35,160 nt of DNA from Glaciecola sp. (GTDB lineage: Bacteria; Pseudomonadota; Gammaproteobacteria; Enterobacterales; Alteromonadaceae). The notes under the pieces were generated by a model. That model ran no database searches. It saw only the letters and a program-made list of their open reading frames with translations, and was not told the DNA's origin. Positions 18,171 through 27,533 of the stretch are shown piece after piece; the first letter of the stretch is position 1; every line of letters begins with the position of its first letter. The stretch is from the NCBI GenBank assembly GCA_023268935.1, contig JALRKK010000076.1, positions 1 through 35,160 on the forward strand, in the 5' to 3' direction. The position numbers and the translations under genes were made by a program.

Positions 18171-19196
18171 TCACTTTTGGGTAAATTGATAAAGAGAAAA
18201 TGCCGTATCCAACATACGGTTAGCAAACCCCCATTCGTTGTCACACCAGACTAAGGTTTTGATCAGTTTGCCGTGACTGACACGTGTTTGTGTGCCATCG
18301 ACGATACAAGAATGTGGGTCGTGATTAAAGTCAACAGACACAAGCGGGGCTTCTGTATAGTCCAGTATGCCGGCTAATTTGCCAATTTTGGCCTGTTGAA
18401 AAACTTGATTTACCTGCGCAATCGTTACATCCTGTGCCACGGTTACAGATAGGTCCATTGCCGTAACATTGATCGTCGGAACCCGCACAGCAATCGCTTC
18501 AAATTTGCCGGCAAACTTCGGTAAAATCCGTTCAATCCCCTGTGCGAGACGCGTATCAACTGGAATGATGGATTGACTCGCAGCTCTGGTACGGCGCAAA
18601 TCAGGATGATAGGCATCAATGACTTGCTGGTCATGCATTGACGAGTGAATGGTCGTTACGGTGCCACTTTCCACACCGAACGCCTCATCCAATGCTTGGA
18701 TAATGGGTACAATACAGTTGGTCGTACAGGAGCCATTCGATACGACCACATCATCTACGCGCAACGTATCGTGATTAATGCCGTAGATAATAGTGTTGTC
18801 TACGTCGGGTGATCCCGGTTCTGACAGCAATACACGTTTAGCGCCTTGATGTATGTGCATCTTGGCGTGTTTAGCTTCTCCGTAAAGACCAGTACATTCA
18901 AACACAACATCCACACCGAGCTCGCCCCAAGGGCAAGCAGATATTTGGGATTCTTGTAGTAATGCAATTGCATCAGTACCTACGTGTAATACAGGGGAAT
19001 GAGTCGTATCAAGGCGCACAGGATGTCCAAAACGACCGTGCGCAGTATCGTATTGTAACAGATGCGCCATGCCCTCAGGCGCAGCAACATCGTTTATCGC
19101 AACAACCTTGATGGCTTGGTGACGGCCAGATTCGTACAGGGCGCGTAATATGTTGCGCCCGATCCGGCCAAACCCATTTATTGCGACTTTAAGCAT
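18171..19196 (-). CDS. epd: D-erythrose-4-phosphate dehydrogenase
   Basis: Epd oxidises erythrose-4-phosphate to 4-phosphoerythronate for pyridoxal phosphate synthesis. It is a GAPDH-family protein of 341 residues, with the Rossmann motif [10 protein letters not shown] (6-15), active-site C157 in SNGSCTTNC and H184 in [19 protein letters not shown]. The SMHDQQV stretch and [15 protein letters not shown] end identify Epd rather than GapA. The usual SNASC is SNGSC here, a mild change. No ribosome site is visible before ATG and only five bases separate it from the tkt stop, so translation is probably coupled. Transketolase upstream makes its substrate. Confidence 0.95.
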   Translation of the reverse strand: MLKVAINGFGRIGRNILRALYESGRHQAIKVVAINDVAAPEGMAHLLQYDTAHGRFGHPVRLDTTHSPVLHVGTDAIALLQESQISACPWGELGVDVVFECTGLYGEAKHAKMHIHQGAKRVLLSEPGSPDVDNTIIYGINHDTLRVDDVVVSNGSCTTNCIVPIIQALDEAFGVESGTVTTIHSSMHDQQVIDAYHPDLRRTRAASQSIIPVDTRLAQGIERILPKFAGKFEAIAVRVPTINVTAMDLSVTVAQDVTIAQVNQVFQQAKIGKLAGILDYTEAPLVSVDFNHDPHSCIVDGTQTRVSHGKLIKTLVWCDNEWGFANRMLDTAFSLYQFTQK

Positions 19197-19201
19197 TAGA
19201 A

Positions 19202-21193
19202 TTACAAATTATTGGCGGCGGCTACAACTGCATCCACTGTAATGCCAAAGTGTTTGAATAATTCGCCTGCCGGGGCTGATTCGCCAAACGTGTCCATCCC
19301 GATGATTGCACCATTCAGACCAACATATTTGTACCAGCTATCTTTGGCTAAAGCTTCAACGGCAACACGTTTGGTTACTGCTGCAGGTAATACCGACTCT
19401 TTATATTCAGCTGATTGAGCATCGAATACATCAGTTGATGGCATTGAAACAACCCGCACTGCTTTGCCTTGTTCAGTTAATTGTGCAGCCGCATCTGTGG
19501 CGAGTTCCACTTCAGAACCAGTTGCGATCAGAATGATCTCAGGTGTGCCAGAGCAATCTTTCAAGACATAACCACCGCGACGAATCGCTTTGACTTGCTC
19601 TGCAGAACGCGCCTGCTGTGCACAACCTTGGCGAGTAAAGATTAGTGTTGTTGGGCCATCTGTTCTTTCAATTGCGGCCTGCCAAGCGACGGCACTTTCG
19701 ACTTGGTCACATGGACGCCAGTTGTCTAGATTAGGAGTAGAACGCAATGCCACAAGCTGCTCGACCGGTTGGTGTGTTGGTCCATCTTCACCAAGACCAA
19801 TTGAGTCATGTGTATAAACGAAGATCACCGGTTGTTTCATTAATGCCGCCATGCGAACCGCGTTACGAGCGTATTCCATAAACATCAAGAAGGTAGCGCC
19901 ATAAGCTTTAAAACCGCCATGCAAAGCAATGCCGTTCATCATCGCTGACATACCAAATTCACGTACACCGTAATAGACGTAGTTACCCGATGCATCATCG
20001 GCCGTAAGACCCTTAGAGCCAGACCATAAGGTCAAATTTGAACCGGCTAAATCGGCTGAACCACCTAACAATTCAGGCAATAACGGACCATAGGCATTTA
20101 GGGCATTTTGTGATGCTTTTCGGGTTGCCACATTAGCTGGGTTTGCTTGTAATTCTTCAATGTATTGCTGTGACGCTTTAGCCCAGTTATCCGGCAAAAC
20201 ATTATTCATTCGTCTATTGTATTCAGCGGCTAGTGCTGGATAGGTTTCAGCATAGGCAGCGAAGAGCTCTTCCCATGCTTGTTGCGCTTTGGCGCCTTTA
20301 ACTTTGCCATCCCAGCCAGCATAAATCTCATCCGGTACGACAAACGCATCGTGTTCCCATCCTAGCTTGGCACGCGCGGCCGCGATTTCTTCTGCACCCA
20401 GCGGCGCGCCATGACAAGATTCAGTACCTTCTTTGTTTGGTGCACCAAAACCAATGATGGTTTTACAACAGATAAGAGTCGGTTTTTGGCTTTCAGCTTG
20501 TGCCGTTCTGATTGCACTTGCTACTTGTGCCGGATCATGACCATCAACATCAGCGATGACTTGCCAACCATATGATTCGAAACGCTTAACGGTGTCATCG
20601 GAGAACCAGCCTTCCACCTCACCATCGATTGAGATACCGTTGTCATCCCAAAACGCGATAAGCTTACCAAGACCTAGGGTACCTGCTAGTGAGCAAGCTT
20701 CGTGAGAAATTCCTTCCATCAAACAGCCATCACCTAAAAACGCATAAGTGTAATGGTCAACAATACTATATTCTGGACGGTTAAATTGCGCCGCTAGGGT
20801 TTTCTCAGCAATCGCCATGCCTACCGCATTGGTAATTCCTTGTCCTAGTGGTCCAGTGGTTGTTTCGACACCTGGAGCGTAGCCATATTCTGGGTGTCCT
20901 GGAGTTTTAGAGTGCAATTGACGGAAGTTTTTTAGTTCTTCAATCGGCAAAGCATATCCAGACAAGTGCAACAATGAATAGAGCAACATCGAACCGTGGC
21001 CATTGGATAAGATAAAGCGATCGCGATTCGTCCAAGCCGGGTCTGCAGGATTGTGGGATAAAAAATCACACCATAATACTTGTGCAATATCCGCCATACC
21101 CATCGGAGCACCGGGGTGTCCTGAGTTGGCTTGTTGAACGGCGTCCATACTCAAAGCACGGATTGCATTGGCGAGTTGTTGCGGTGAAGACAT
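19202..21193 (-). CDS. tkt: Transketolase
   Basis: Transketolase moves two-carbon units between sugar phosphates in the non-oxidative pentose phosphate pathway. The 663-residue length is identical to E. coli TktA. It has [12 protein letters not shown] (24-35), the thiamine diphosphate motif from GDG (154-156) to N185 in DDNG, and the second-domain motif [18 protein letters not shown] carrying the catalytic glutamate. AGGAG lies about ten bases before ATG. It heads the tkt-epd-pgk-fba cluster and diverges from metK across 299 bases. Confidence 0.97.
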   Translation of the reverse strand: MSSPQQLANAIRALSMDAVQQANSGHPGAPMGMADIAQVLWCDFLSHNPADPAWTNRDRFILSNGHGSMLLYSLLHLSGYALPIEELKNFRQLHSKTPGHPEYGYAPGVETTTGPLGQGITNAVGMAIAEKTLAAQFNRPEYSIVDHYTYAFLGDGCLMEGISHEACSLAGTLGLGKLIAFWDDNGISIDGEVEGWFSDDTVKRFESYGWQVIADVDGHDPAQVASAIRTAQAESQKPTLICCKTIIGFGAPNKEGTESCHGAPLGAEEIAAARAKLGWEHDAFVVPDEIYAGWDGKVKGAKAQQAWEELFAAYAETYPALAAEYNRRMNNVLPDNWAKASQQYIEELQANPANVATRKASQNALNAYGPLLPELLGGSADLAGSNLTLWSGSKGLTADDASGNYVYYGVREFGMSAMMNGIALHGGFKAYGATFLMFMEYARNAVRMAALMKQPVIFVYTHDSIGLGEDGPTHQPVEQLVALRSTPNLDNWRPCDQVESAVAWQAAIERTDGPTTLIFTRQGCAQQARSAEQVKAIRRGGYVLKDCSGTPEIILIATGSEVELATDAAAQLTEQGKAVRVVSMPSTDVFDAQSAEYKESVLPAAVTKRVAVEALAKDSWYKYVGLNGAIIGMDTFGESAPAGELFKHFGITVDAVVAAANNL

Positions 21194-21281
21194 TAAATAT
21201 CACTCCTGAGGTGTTGCATCTGGTCGATTAACTAAAATTAAACTTAATCTTTCAAAAATTGCATGCATTTTCCCTTACCCT

Positions 21282-21295
21282 TTGCACAAGTGCAA
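21282..21295. promoter_or_regulatory. Palindrome in the tkt upstream region
   Basis: TTGCACAAGTGCAA consists of two six-base arms (TTGCAC/GTGCAA) around AA, about 90 bases upstream of the tkt start in the 299-base tkt-metK gap. It has the form of a dimeric-regulator site. It does not match the Cra or HexR consensus as I know them. The rest of this gap holds the MetJ site and the metK -10; I see no other gene in it. Confidence 0.3.
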
Positions 21296-21397
21296 CGTCT
21301 ATTCGAGTGGTCAGAGGAAAAAAGCTTACTTTTCAGACCAATATATTAAAGAGTATGAACTGAAGAGAAGAATGACGCGTATAAAACTAATACAAAT

Positions 21398-21421
21398 AGA
21401 CATATAGACGTCTAGATGGAA
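21398..21421 (+). promoter_or_regulatory. Probable MetJ operator (met boxes) upstream of metK
   Basis: A perfect met box AGACGTCT lies at 21406-21413. The adjoining eight-base units in register are AGACATAT (21398-21405, 6 of 8 matches) and AGATGGAA (21414-21421, 4 of 8). MetJ, with S-adenosylmethionine as co-repressor, binds such tandem boxes, and metK is a classic target. The site sits just upstream of and around the expected -35 of the metK promoter. A further box-like AGACCTGT at 21435-21442 is out of register. Confidence 0.7.
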
Positions 21422-21443
21422 AAACTGTTAAACTAGACCTGTC

Positions 21444-21449
21444 TATAAT
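21444..21449 (+). promoter_or_regulatory. -10 element of the metK promoter
   Basis: A perfect TATAAT lies 43 bases before the metK start, directly downstream of the MetJ boxes. The -35 region is poor (AAAACT-like). Confidence 0.5.
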
Positions 21450-21492
21450 CATAACTATAAAATTTTAACTTTATTAAGGTGTGGTCCAAATC

Positions 21493-22638
21493 ATGGCACA
21501 ACATTTATTTACGTCAGAATCTGTTTCAGAAGGACATCCGGATAAGATTGCCGACCAAATCTCTGATGCAGTGTTGGATGCGATCCTCGCAGAAGATCCA
21601 ACCGCACGTGTTGCCTGCGAAACATTTGTCAAAACCGGGATGGTCTTAGTCGGTGGTGAAATTAATACTCATGCTTGGGTCGATATTGAAAAAATTGCTC
21701 GAGATACCGTCCGCGACATTGGCTACGTCAACTCTGAAATGGGCTTTGATGCAGACTCATGTGCGGTGTTAAACGCAATCGGTAAACAATCAGCCGATAT
21801 TAACCAAGGTGTCGACCGTGGTGAGCGAGCAGAGCAAGGCGCAGGCGACCAAGGGCTTATGTTTGGTTTTGCTTGTAATGAAACGCCTGAATTGATGCCA
21901 GCTGCGGTCATGTATTCACACAAATTGGTTAAACGCCAAGCTGAGGTTCGCAAGTCTGGACAGCTACCTTGGTTACGCCCTGATGCCAAATCACAAGTCA
22001 CTTTGGCTTATGAAAACGGTAAACCTGTTAGCATTAATGCTGTAGTTTTATCGACTCAACATTGTGATTCAATCAGTACAGCTGACTTACGCGAAGCCGT
22101 AATGGAAGAAATCATCAAGCCGATTCTACCTGCTGAATGGATTAAACCTGATACTCTGTTTCATATTAATCCTACTGGCCGTTTTGTGATCGGTGGTCCA
22201 ATGGGCGATTGCGGTTTGACTGGACGCAAAATTATCGTCGATACTTACGGTGGTATGGCGCGTCACGGGGGGGGTGCGTTCTCTGGGAAAGATCCTTCCA
22301 AAGTCGACCGCAGTGCGGCTTATGCTGGACGATACGTGGCTAAGAACATTGTTGCAGCAGGTCTTGCTGATAAATGTGAAATCCAAGTTTCTTACGCTAT
22401 CGGCGTGGTCGAACCAACATCAATTAGCGTCGATACGTTTGGGACCGGTAAGGTAGCCGATGACGTTATTACACAGTTGGTGCGTGAACATTTTGACTTG
22501 CGTCCTTATGGTCTGATTGAAATGCTTGATTTAGAGCGTCCTATCTACTTGCCAACTGCGGCTTACGGACACTTTGGTAATGAAGCTTATCCTTGGGAAA
22601 AGACTGATAAAGCGGATTTATTGAAAAGCGTATTGTAA
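21493..22638 (+). CDS. metK: S-adenosylmethionine synthetase
   Basis: MetK makes S-adenosylmethionine from methionine and ATP. The 381-residue protein begins [20 protein letters not shown] and retains the two family signatures: [15 protein letters not shown] (near 115) and the glycine-rich loop [19 protein letters not shown] (near 260). The ATG at 21493 gives the conserved N-terminus. An in-frame GTG four codons upstream is not needed, although the AAGG before it is somewhat far from the ATG. It appears to be a single-gene unit under MetJ control. I see no clear terminator in the 72 bases before the next gene. Confidence 0.97.
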   Translation: MAQHLFTSESVSEGHPDKIADQISDAVLDAILAEDPTARVACETFVKTGMVLVGGEINTHAWVDIEKIARDTVRDIGYVNSEMGFDADSCAVLNAIGKQSADINQGVDRGERAEQGAGDQGLMFGFACNETPELMPAAVMYSHKLVKRQAEVRKSGQLPWLRPDAKSQVTLAYENGKPVSINAVVLSTQHCDSISTADLREAVMEEIIKPILPAEWIKPDTLFHINPTGRFVIGGPMGDCGLTGRKIIVDTYGGMARHGGGAFSGKDPSKVDRSAAYAGRYVAKNIVAAGLADKCEIQVSYAIGVVEPTSISVDTFGTGKVADDVITQLVREHFDLRPYGLIEMLDLERPIYLPTAAYGHFGNEAYPWEKTDKADLLKSVL

Positions 22639-22710
22639 ACTTGCTTAATCTACGCAAATAACAGACGATACAAGAGAAACAATTTCCATTCATAAGTTAA
22701 AGGATGATTT

Positions 22711-23511
22711 ATGCGGTTATTAGCCTCTATCTCTTGTGTCGTTTTATCTTTATCTCTAATAACAGGGTGCACAACCTCCCCAACGGGCCGTTCGCAACTC
22801 AATCTATTTGGGAATACCTTAGATAAGCAGGGTATTGCCGCGTTCACCGCATTAAAACAAAAAGTACCCACTAGCACCAACTCTGCGACTAACCAACTAG
22901 TTCAGTGCGTGGTTGATTCTCTCACGCCTGTTGTCGATGCAAAATACTCTACACAAAACTGGGAAGTAGTTGTATTTGATGATGAACAAGTCAATGCTTT
23001 TGCCGTGCCTGGTGGCAAAATTGGCGTGTATACAGGGATCTTAAATGTTGCGCAAACTCCCGACCAACTTGCTGCGATCATTGGCCATGAAATCGGCCAC
23101 GTTATTGCACAACACGCCTCAGAACGCGCCTCCATTCAACTAGGGACACAAGCGTTTTTACTGGGTACTCAAGCAGCCATGCAAGCCAATGAAGTGAGCG
23201 TTGCGGAACAACAAACTTACATGAGTATTCTTGGCTTAGGGACGCAAGTTGGGGTGAATCTTCCCTACTCTCGCACGCATGAATCAGAGGCCGATTTAAT
23301 CGGCTTAGAATTATTGGTGCTAGCTGGCTACAGCCCTTATGCTGCAGTCGAACTTTGGCAAAATATGAGCGCGGCTAAAGACGGACAAAAAGTGCCTCCC
23401 GAGCTACTTTCGACCCATCCAAGTGCAGAGACTAGAATTAGGGATTTACAAGATGCAATCCCTAAAGTGGTAAAGCAATATGCTGGACAAACTAAAAATA
23501 ATAACTGCTAG
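22711..23511 (+). CDS. M48-family zinc metalloprotease, lipoprotein
   Basis: This is a membrane-anchored envelope protease. The 266-residue protein starts with a lipoprotein signal (hydrophobic 1-17, lipobox LITGC, C20), so it should be lipid-anchored facing the periplasm. The M48 active site is intact: HEIGH at 126-130 (two zinc histidines and catalytic E127) and ESEAD at 191-195, supplying the third ligand. The chain ends with THPSAETRIRDL, also typical. Relatives include LoiP (YggG), BepA and Oma1. In E. coli loiP lies near tktA and metK, so LoiP equivalence is tempting, but the similarity seems no stronger to LoiP than to other M48 lipoproteins. AAGGAT precedes ATG. Confidence 0.9.
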   Translation: MRLLASISCVVLSLSLITGCTTSPTGRSQLNLFGNTLDKQGIAAFTALKQKVPTSTNSATNQLVQCVVDSLTPVVDAKYSTQNWEVVVFDDEQVNAFAVPGGKIGVYTGILNVAQTPDQLAAIIGHEIGHVIAQHASERASIQLGTQAFLLGTQAAMQANEVSVAEQQTYMSILGLGTQVGVNLPYSRTHESEADLIGLELLVLAGYSPYAAVELWQNMSAAKDGQKVPPELLSTHPSAETRIRDLQDAIPKVVKQYAGQTKNNNC

Positions 23512-23525
23512 TTGCAGTTATTATT
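23497..23525. terminator. Bidirectional hairpin shared by two convergent genes
   Basis: Twelve bases (AATAATAACTGC, 23497-23508) are repeated perfectly inverted at 23514-23525 around a five-base loop. The hairpin contains the last codons and stop of the M48 gene and the stop of mscS. Flanking AT sequence gives a U-rich tail in both directions. The stem is AT-rich (three G/C pairs near the loop), so strength is uncertain. Confidence 0.6.
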
Positions 23526-24435
23526 CTGATTTGTTTAGATGTACATCCATTTGCGGATACGGAATGCTGATGCCCTCTTGATCAAAGCGCAGTTTGACTG
23601 CCTCTGTAAAATCAAATAGCAAGCCCCAATAATCGCTGGATTTGACCCATGGACGAACGACAATATTGACCGAACTGTCACCTAACGACCCAACGGCCAC
23701 AGTATATTTTGGGTCTTTTAAGACTCGCTCATCAGCGTTGAGCATTTCTTCAAGCACCGCTTTGGCTTTTTTCAAATCATCGTCGTAACCGATACCGAAT
23801 GTCATATCCACTCGACGAGTCGGTTTGGCGGAGAAGTTAGTGATGTTGCCGCCGTAAATCGCTCCGTTTGGCACAATGATTTCTTTGTTATCTGGTGTGT
23901 TCATAATGGTGGAGAAAATCCCAATACTCACAACGGAACCGGCAACACCACCGGCATCGACAAAATCACCCGATTTGAACGGACGGAACACTAATAACAT
24001 GACACCTGCTGCAAAATTTTGCAGTGAACCTTGTAACGATAAACCGATAGCCAAACCGGCAGCACCTAAAATCGCCACCAACGAAGTCGTATCTACGCCT
24101 AACTGATCCAAAGACGCAACAATCACAAACAGCATGAGTACCGCTTTGACAATCGACTTCAAAAAGTCCACTAACATATCATCATATTTGGATTTGGCCA
24201 TGATTTTGCCAAACACATTGACCAAAATACCCACGACCATTTTACCAATAATATAAATTATTATCGCTAAGACAATATTAATGCCCCAGGGCAAAGCATA
24301 AGTATCTACGAAGTTTTGCACGTCGAAATTTGCCACAACGTCTGTTGCAGATGCTATTTGTACGCTGACATCAGTTGTAGCCGTTTCTGATTCTGATGAT
24401 GCGTCTTGAATAAAATTTTGGGTGGAATGTAGCAT
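23521..24435 (-). CDS. mscS: Small-conductance mechanosensitive channel MscS
   Basis: This inner-membrane channel opens on osmotic down-shock. The 304-residue protein has three membrane segments (about 50-75, 92-112 and 118-150). The third is the Gly/Ala-rich pore helix GAAGLAIGLSLQGSLQNFAAG (125-145), followed by RPFKSGDFVDAGG leading into the cytoplasmic beta domain. The C-terminal IPYPQMDVHL is conserved in the family. The N-terminal extension of about 40 polar residues (SSESETATTDVS) is somewhat longer than in E. coli MscS (286 residues). AAGGGA precedes ATG at a loose distance. In E. coli mscS also lies close to pgk-fbaA. Confidence 0.95.
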   Translation of the reverse strand: MLHSTQNFIQDASSESETATTDVSVQIASATDVVANFDVQNFVDTYALPWGINIVLAIIIYIIGKMVVGILVNVFGKIMAKSKYDDMLVDFLKSIVKAVLMLFVIVASLDQLGVDTTSLVAILGAAGLAIGLSLQGSLQNFAAGVMLLVFRPFKSGDFVDAGGVAGSVVSIGIFSTIMNTPDNKEIIVPNGAIYGGNITNFSAKPTRRVDMTFGIGYDDDLKKAKAVLEEMLNADERVLKDPKYTVAVGSLGDSSVNIVVRPWVKSSDYWGLLFDFTEAVKLRFDQEGISIPYPQMDVHLNKSE

Positions 24436-24621
24436 TTGTCCGTATCCCTTGCATGTTGTAGAGGTATTCTATTTCATACAATAGACTGAAAAAATTATTA
24501 TGCAAATAAGGACTTATGAAAAACTTAGAAAAATGTTCACCTCATACTGGCAAAACACACATAATCCTCAGTCTTATGTATAAGCACCACAGCAATAACA
24601 TAGAGCGATCAGGGACATTCG

Positions 24622-24786
24622 ATGATTTATCTACTTAGTTTAGGCGTTGCCGTATTCGGGCTTTTGATTTTTGCCCTCAAATCTGATCGTGGTTATAATT
24701 CAATCCATGCGCGCAATCCCTCCCAGTCACGAGTTTTTCATCAACTGCTAAATCCAGGAGTCAAAAAGTCCAACGTCACCGCATAA
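24622..24786 (+). CDS. Predicted 54-residue single-helix membrane protein
   Basis: I do not recognise this short frame. It encodes 54 residues: an N-terminal hydrophobic helix (MIYLLSLGVAVFGLLIFAL, residues 1-19), then a polar, basic tail (KSDRGYNSIHARNPSQSR onward). AGGGA lies six bases before ATG. It occupies the otherwise empty 426-base gap between mscS and rsmE and reads in the same direction as rsmE. The remaining gap holds only AT-rich sequence plus a six-base-pair hairpin (CATTAC/GTAATG, 24830-24848) just before rsmE. Membrane insertion with the tail in the cytoplasm is predicted from the charges. Conservation is untested. Confidence 0.45.
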   Translation: MIYLLSLGVAVFGLLIFALKSDRGYNSIHARNPSQSRVFHQLLNPGVKKSNVTA

Positions 24787-24861
24787 AAAATTCACTACAG
24801 CACTATTTTACTGGGCATGGGTTAGGTATCATTACACAAAAAGTAATGGCATCTTGCATTT

Positions 24862-25593
24862 ATGAGAATATCTCGTTTTTTTGTCCCTAACCCGTTAAGT
24901 GTTGATTCAATTTGTCAATTGCCCGCCGAAACAGCCCATTATATTCATAATGTTTTACGGTTACGAGAAGGCGAGCCTGTGGTCCTATTTAATGGCGATG
25001 GCAACGAATATGCTGGAGAGTTAGCTGTTGTCCAAAAACGCAGTGTTGACGTCTTAGTTAATGCAAAACTTGCACTAAGTTGCGAGTCTCCTTTGTCATT
25101 GCATTTGGGCCAAGGCATCGCCAAAGGCGACCGCATGGACTTCGTTTTGCAAAAAGCAACTGAGCTAGGTGTCACTGACATTACCCCCATCATCACTGAG
25201 CGCTGTAATGTGAAATTGAATGCGGAACGATGGGAGAAGAAATCCCAACAATGGCTCAAAATCATAACCAGTGCCTGTGAGCAGTCGGGACGCAACCAGT
25301 TGCCGACCTTACATCCACCCATCACTCTCGCTCAATGGTTAAAACAACCGACGCAGCAAGTTCGGTTATTGTTGCATCCTGACGCGGAGCAAGCTCTGCC
25401 GGCACTGCCCATCCGCAGTCAAGGTGCAAGAATTCTGATTGGTCCCGAGGGCGGATTAAGTGATGCTGAAATTTATCAAGCAGGTGAAGCCGGCTTTACC
25501 CATATCAAAATGGGACCTAGGGTTTTACGCACTGAAACCGCTGCGCTTACCGTATTATCTGTGCTTCAGGCACAATTTGGAGATTTGTTATGA
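24862..25593 (+). CDS. rsmE: 16S rRNA (uracil(1498)-N(3))-methyltransferase RsmE
   Basis: RsmE methylates U1498 of 16S rRNA in assembled 30S subunits. The 243-residue protein has an N-terminal PUA-like domain (MRISRFFVPNPL, then LRLREGEPVVLFNGDGNEY). A SPOUT methyltransferase domain follows, with its S-adenosylmethionine-binding knot in ILIGPEGGLSDAEI and MGPRVLRTETAAL. No good ribosome site precedes the ATG, but the N-terminus matches the family. It overlaps gshB by four bases (ATGA), the same order as in enterobacteria. Confidence 0.95.
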   Translation: MRISRFFVPNPLSVDSICQLPAETAHYIHNVLRLREGEPVVLFNGDGNEYAGELAVVQKRSVDVLVNAKLALSCESPLSLHLGQGIAKGDRMDFVLQKATELGVTDITPIITERCNVKLNAERWEKKSQQWLKIITSACEQSGRNQLPTLHPPITLAQWLKQPTQQVRLLLHPDAEQALPALPIRSQGARILIGPEGGLSDAEIYQAGEAGFTHIKMGPRVLRTETAALTVLSVLQAQFGDLL

Positions 25594-26537
25594 GTCTGAA
25601 TATTTTAATGGTAATGGATCCTATCGCCGACATTACCCCCTATAAAGATACTTCTTTTGCTTTGGGCTTAGAAGCAATTCGCCGTGGCCATACCTTGTAT
25701 TATGCAGAACAAAAAGACTTATCCATCCTACAAGGTCAACCTTATGCACAAGCTTGTATTCTAAAACTGACCGATGGTGCAGAGAATTATTACTCGTTAA
25801 GTGCAGCAAATAAAATGGCACTCTCCGAATTTGATGCCATTTTGATGCGCAAAGATCCACCGGTGGATGACCAATTTGTCTTTACTACTCAGATTTTTGC
25901 ACTGGCCGAAGCGCATGGCGTATTAATCGTCAATCACAGCCAAGCCTTGCGCAATTTTAATGAGAAGCTCTTTACTTCCTATTTTCCAGAACTGATTCCC
26001 CCAACTCTAGTCACCCGTGACAAGGAGCAAATTAAAGCGTTTCACGCTGAACACAAAGATATCATCTGTAAACCACTAGATGGTATGGGCGGCGTTGGTA
26101 TATTTCGCATCAAAGACGACGCCAATAACTTAGGTGTTGTGATTGAAACGCTAACTGACAATGGGGCTCGATTAGCGATGTTCCAGCGTTATCTGCCTGC
26201 AATTAAAGACGGTGATAAACGCGTATTGATTGTCGACGGTGAAGTCATACCATATTGTCTAGCTCGTTTACCACAAGGGACAGAAACCAGAGGTAATTTA
26301 GCTGCCGGTGGCGTGGGACGACCACAGCCTATTAGTGACTCAGACCGAGCACTAGCAGAAACAATTGCGCCGATGTTAAAAGCGCATAATATCTTGTTTG
26401 TTGGCTTAGATGTCATTGGTGATCGCGTAACCGAAATTAATATTACCTCACCAACCTGTGTGCGCGAACTGGAAGCGGCCTATGATATCAATATCTGCGC
26501 AAAACTCTTTGCGGCAATTGAAGCTCGATGTAATTAA
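25590..26537 (+). CDS. gshB: Glutathione synthetase
   Basis: GshB joins gamma-glutamylcysteine and glycine using ATP. The 315-residue protein has the N-terminal VMDPIADITPYKDTSFA of prokaryotic GshB. An ATP-grasp domain follows, with the nucleotide loop ICKPLDGMGGVGIFRI, RYLPAIKDGDKRVLIVDGE, the glycine-rich GNLAAGGVGRPQPI loop and the metal-binding end EINITSPTCVRELE. E. coli GshB is 316 residues. It is translationally coupled to rsmE and 14 bases upstream of yqgE. Confidence 0.97.
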   Translation: MSLNILMVMDPIADITPYKDTSFALGLEAIRRGHTLYYAEQKDLSILQGQPYAQACILKLTDGAENYYSLSAANKMALSEFDAILMRKDPPVDDQFVFTTQIFALAEAHGVLIVNHSQALRNFNEKLFTSYFPELIPPTLVTRDKEQIKAFHAEHKDIICKPLDGMGGVGIFRIKDDANNLGVVIETLTDNGARLAMFQRYLPAIKDGDKRVLIVDGEVIPYCLARLPQGTETRGNLAAGGVGRPQPISDSDRALAETIAPMLKAHNILFVGLDVIGDRVTEINITSPTCVRELEAAYDINICAKLFAAIEARCN

Positions 26538-26551
26538 TATGAGGAGTATAT

Positions 26552-27106
26552 ATGTCTTTTGCTAATCATCTGTTAATTGCAATGCCGAGTCTCACCGATG
26601 CGTATTTTAAACGCAGTGTGATCTATGTCTGCGAGCACAATACAGAGGGGGCAATGGGCATTGTGATCAATATTCCAATCAATATGCGCTTAGAAGAGCT
26701 ATTAGCACAAGCCGTACCTGACGCTCAGGTCGATGAGACCAAAAAAGACCAAATCATCGTCAAGGGCGGGCCAGTTTCCCCAGAACGCGGGTTTATCTTA
26801 CATTCGCCACAACACTGTTGGGAGAGTAGTTTACAGCTATGTGATGACTTTATGGTCACAACATCCAAAGATATTTTAGGGGCATTGGGCAACGACTTAG
26901 GACCAGAGCGACAAATTATCGCACTTGGCTATGCCGGCTGGAGTCCTGAGCAACTCGACCAAGAAATTCAAGATAATGCCTGGCTCACTATCCCCGCTTC
27001 GCGAGAGTTGGTTTTTGACACGCCTTTGCATCTGCGTTGGGAAACCGCAGTAAAAGCCCTAGGTATTGAACCTTGGCAACTATCTGAAAGCGCAGGTCAT
27101 GCATGA
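26552..27106 (+). CDS. yqgE: YqgE/AlgH family protein
   Basis: The family is widespread but its biochemical role is unsettled; it was once named AlgH as an alginate regulator. The 184-residue protein has the family hallmarks: NHLLIAMPSLTDAYFKRSVIYVCEH at the start, GAMGIVINIP, the KGGPVSPERGFILH strand and LGYAGWSPEQLDQEI. GAGGAG precedes ATG by six bases. It overlaps ruvX by four bases, an arrangement found across proteobacteria. Confidence 0.93.
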   Translation: MSFANHLLIAMPSLTDAYFKRSVIYVCEHNTEGAMGIVINIPINMRLEELLAQAVPDAQVDETKKDQIIVKGGPVSPERGFILHSPQHCWESSLQLCDDFMVTTSKDILGALGNDLGPERQIIALGYAGWSPEQLDQEIQDNAWLTIPASRELVFDTPLHLRWETAVKALGIEPWQLSESAGHA

Positions 27107-27522
27107 GTACCTATTTGTGCTTTGATTTTGGTACCAAAAGCATCGGTGTCGCTGTCGGACAACTCGTTACCGAAACCGCTCAACCGCTCGAAGCGATTCC
27201 AGCGAGAGACGGTATACCTGATTGGGAACAAGTCAAAGCACTGCATCGTGAATGGCTGCCAGAGCGGTGTATTGTAGGGATCCCATATAATATGGATGGC
27301 ACTGAGCAAGAGATGACGTTACGCGCTAGAAAATTTGGCAATCGCCTGGCTAATCAATGCCGTACTCAAGTCACTATGGTTGATGAACGACTGACCACAA
27401 CGGATGCAAAAGCGCGTTTGTTTGAATTGGGCGGGTATAAAAAACTATCCAAAGGTAAAGTAGATAGCGTATCAGCCTGTGTGATTTTTGAAAATTGGCT
27501 TGAGCAAGGTATGCCTGAATAA
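27103..27522 (+). CDS. ruvX: Putative pre-16S rRNA nuclease / Holliday junction resolvase-like RuvX (YqgF)
   Basis: This RNase H-like nuclease of 139 residues is thought to finish 16S rRNA 5' processing; the Holliday junction name is older. The acidic active site is visible as D8 (CFDFGTKSIGVAVGQ), the glutamate of MVDERLTT, and the aspartate of KVDSVSACVI. YNMDGTEQEMTLRARKFGNRL is also characteristic. It is the last gene of rsmE-gshB-yqgE-ruvX and converges on the DUF2007 gene with only 11 bases between stops. I see no clear terminator there. Confidence 0.93.
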   Translation: MSTYLCFDFGTKSIGVAVGQLVTETAQPLEAIPARDGIPDWEQVKALHREWLPERCIVGIPYNMDGTEQEMTLRARKFGNRLANQCRTQVTMVDERLTTTDAKARLFELGGYKKLSKGKVDSVSACVIFENWLEQGMPE

Positions 27523-27533
27523 CAGAGTGTCGT

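Noticed and set aside
21481-21492. GTG start four codons upstream for metK
   Set aside because: The ATG at 21493 gives the conserved family N-terminus; the extension adds residues not seen in MetK.
24500-24583. 27-residue frame between mscS and the 54-residue ORF
   Set aside because: No ribosome site, polar sequence and no recognisable signal; likely chance in AT-rich DNA.
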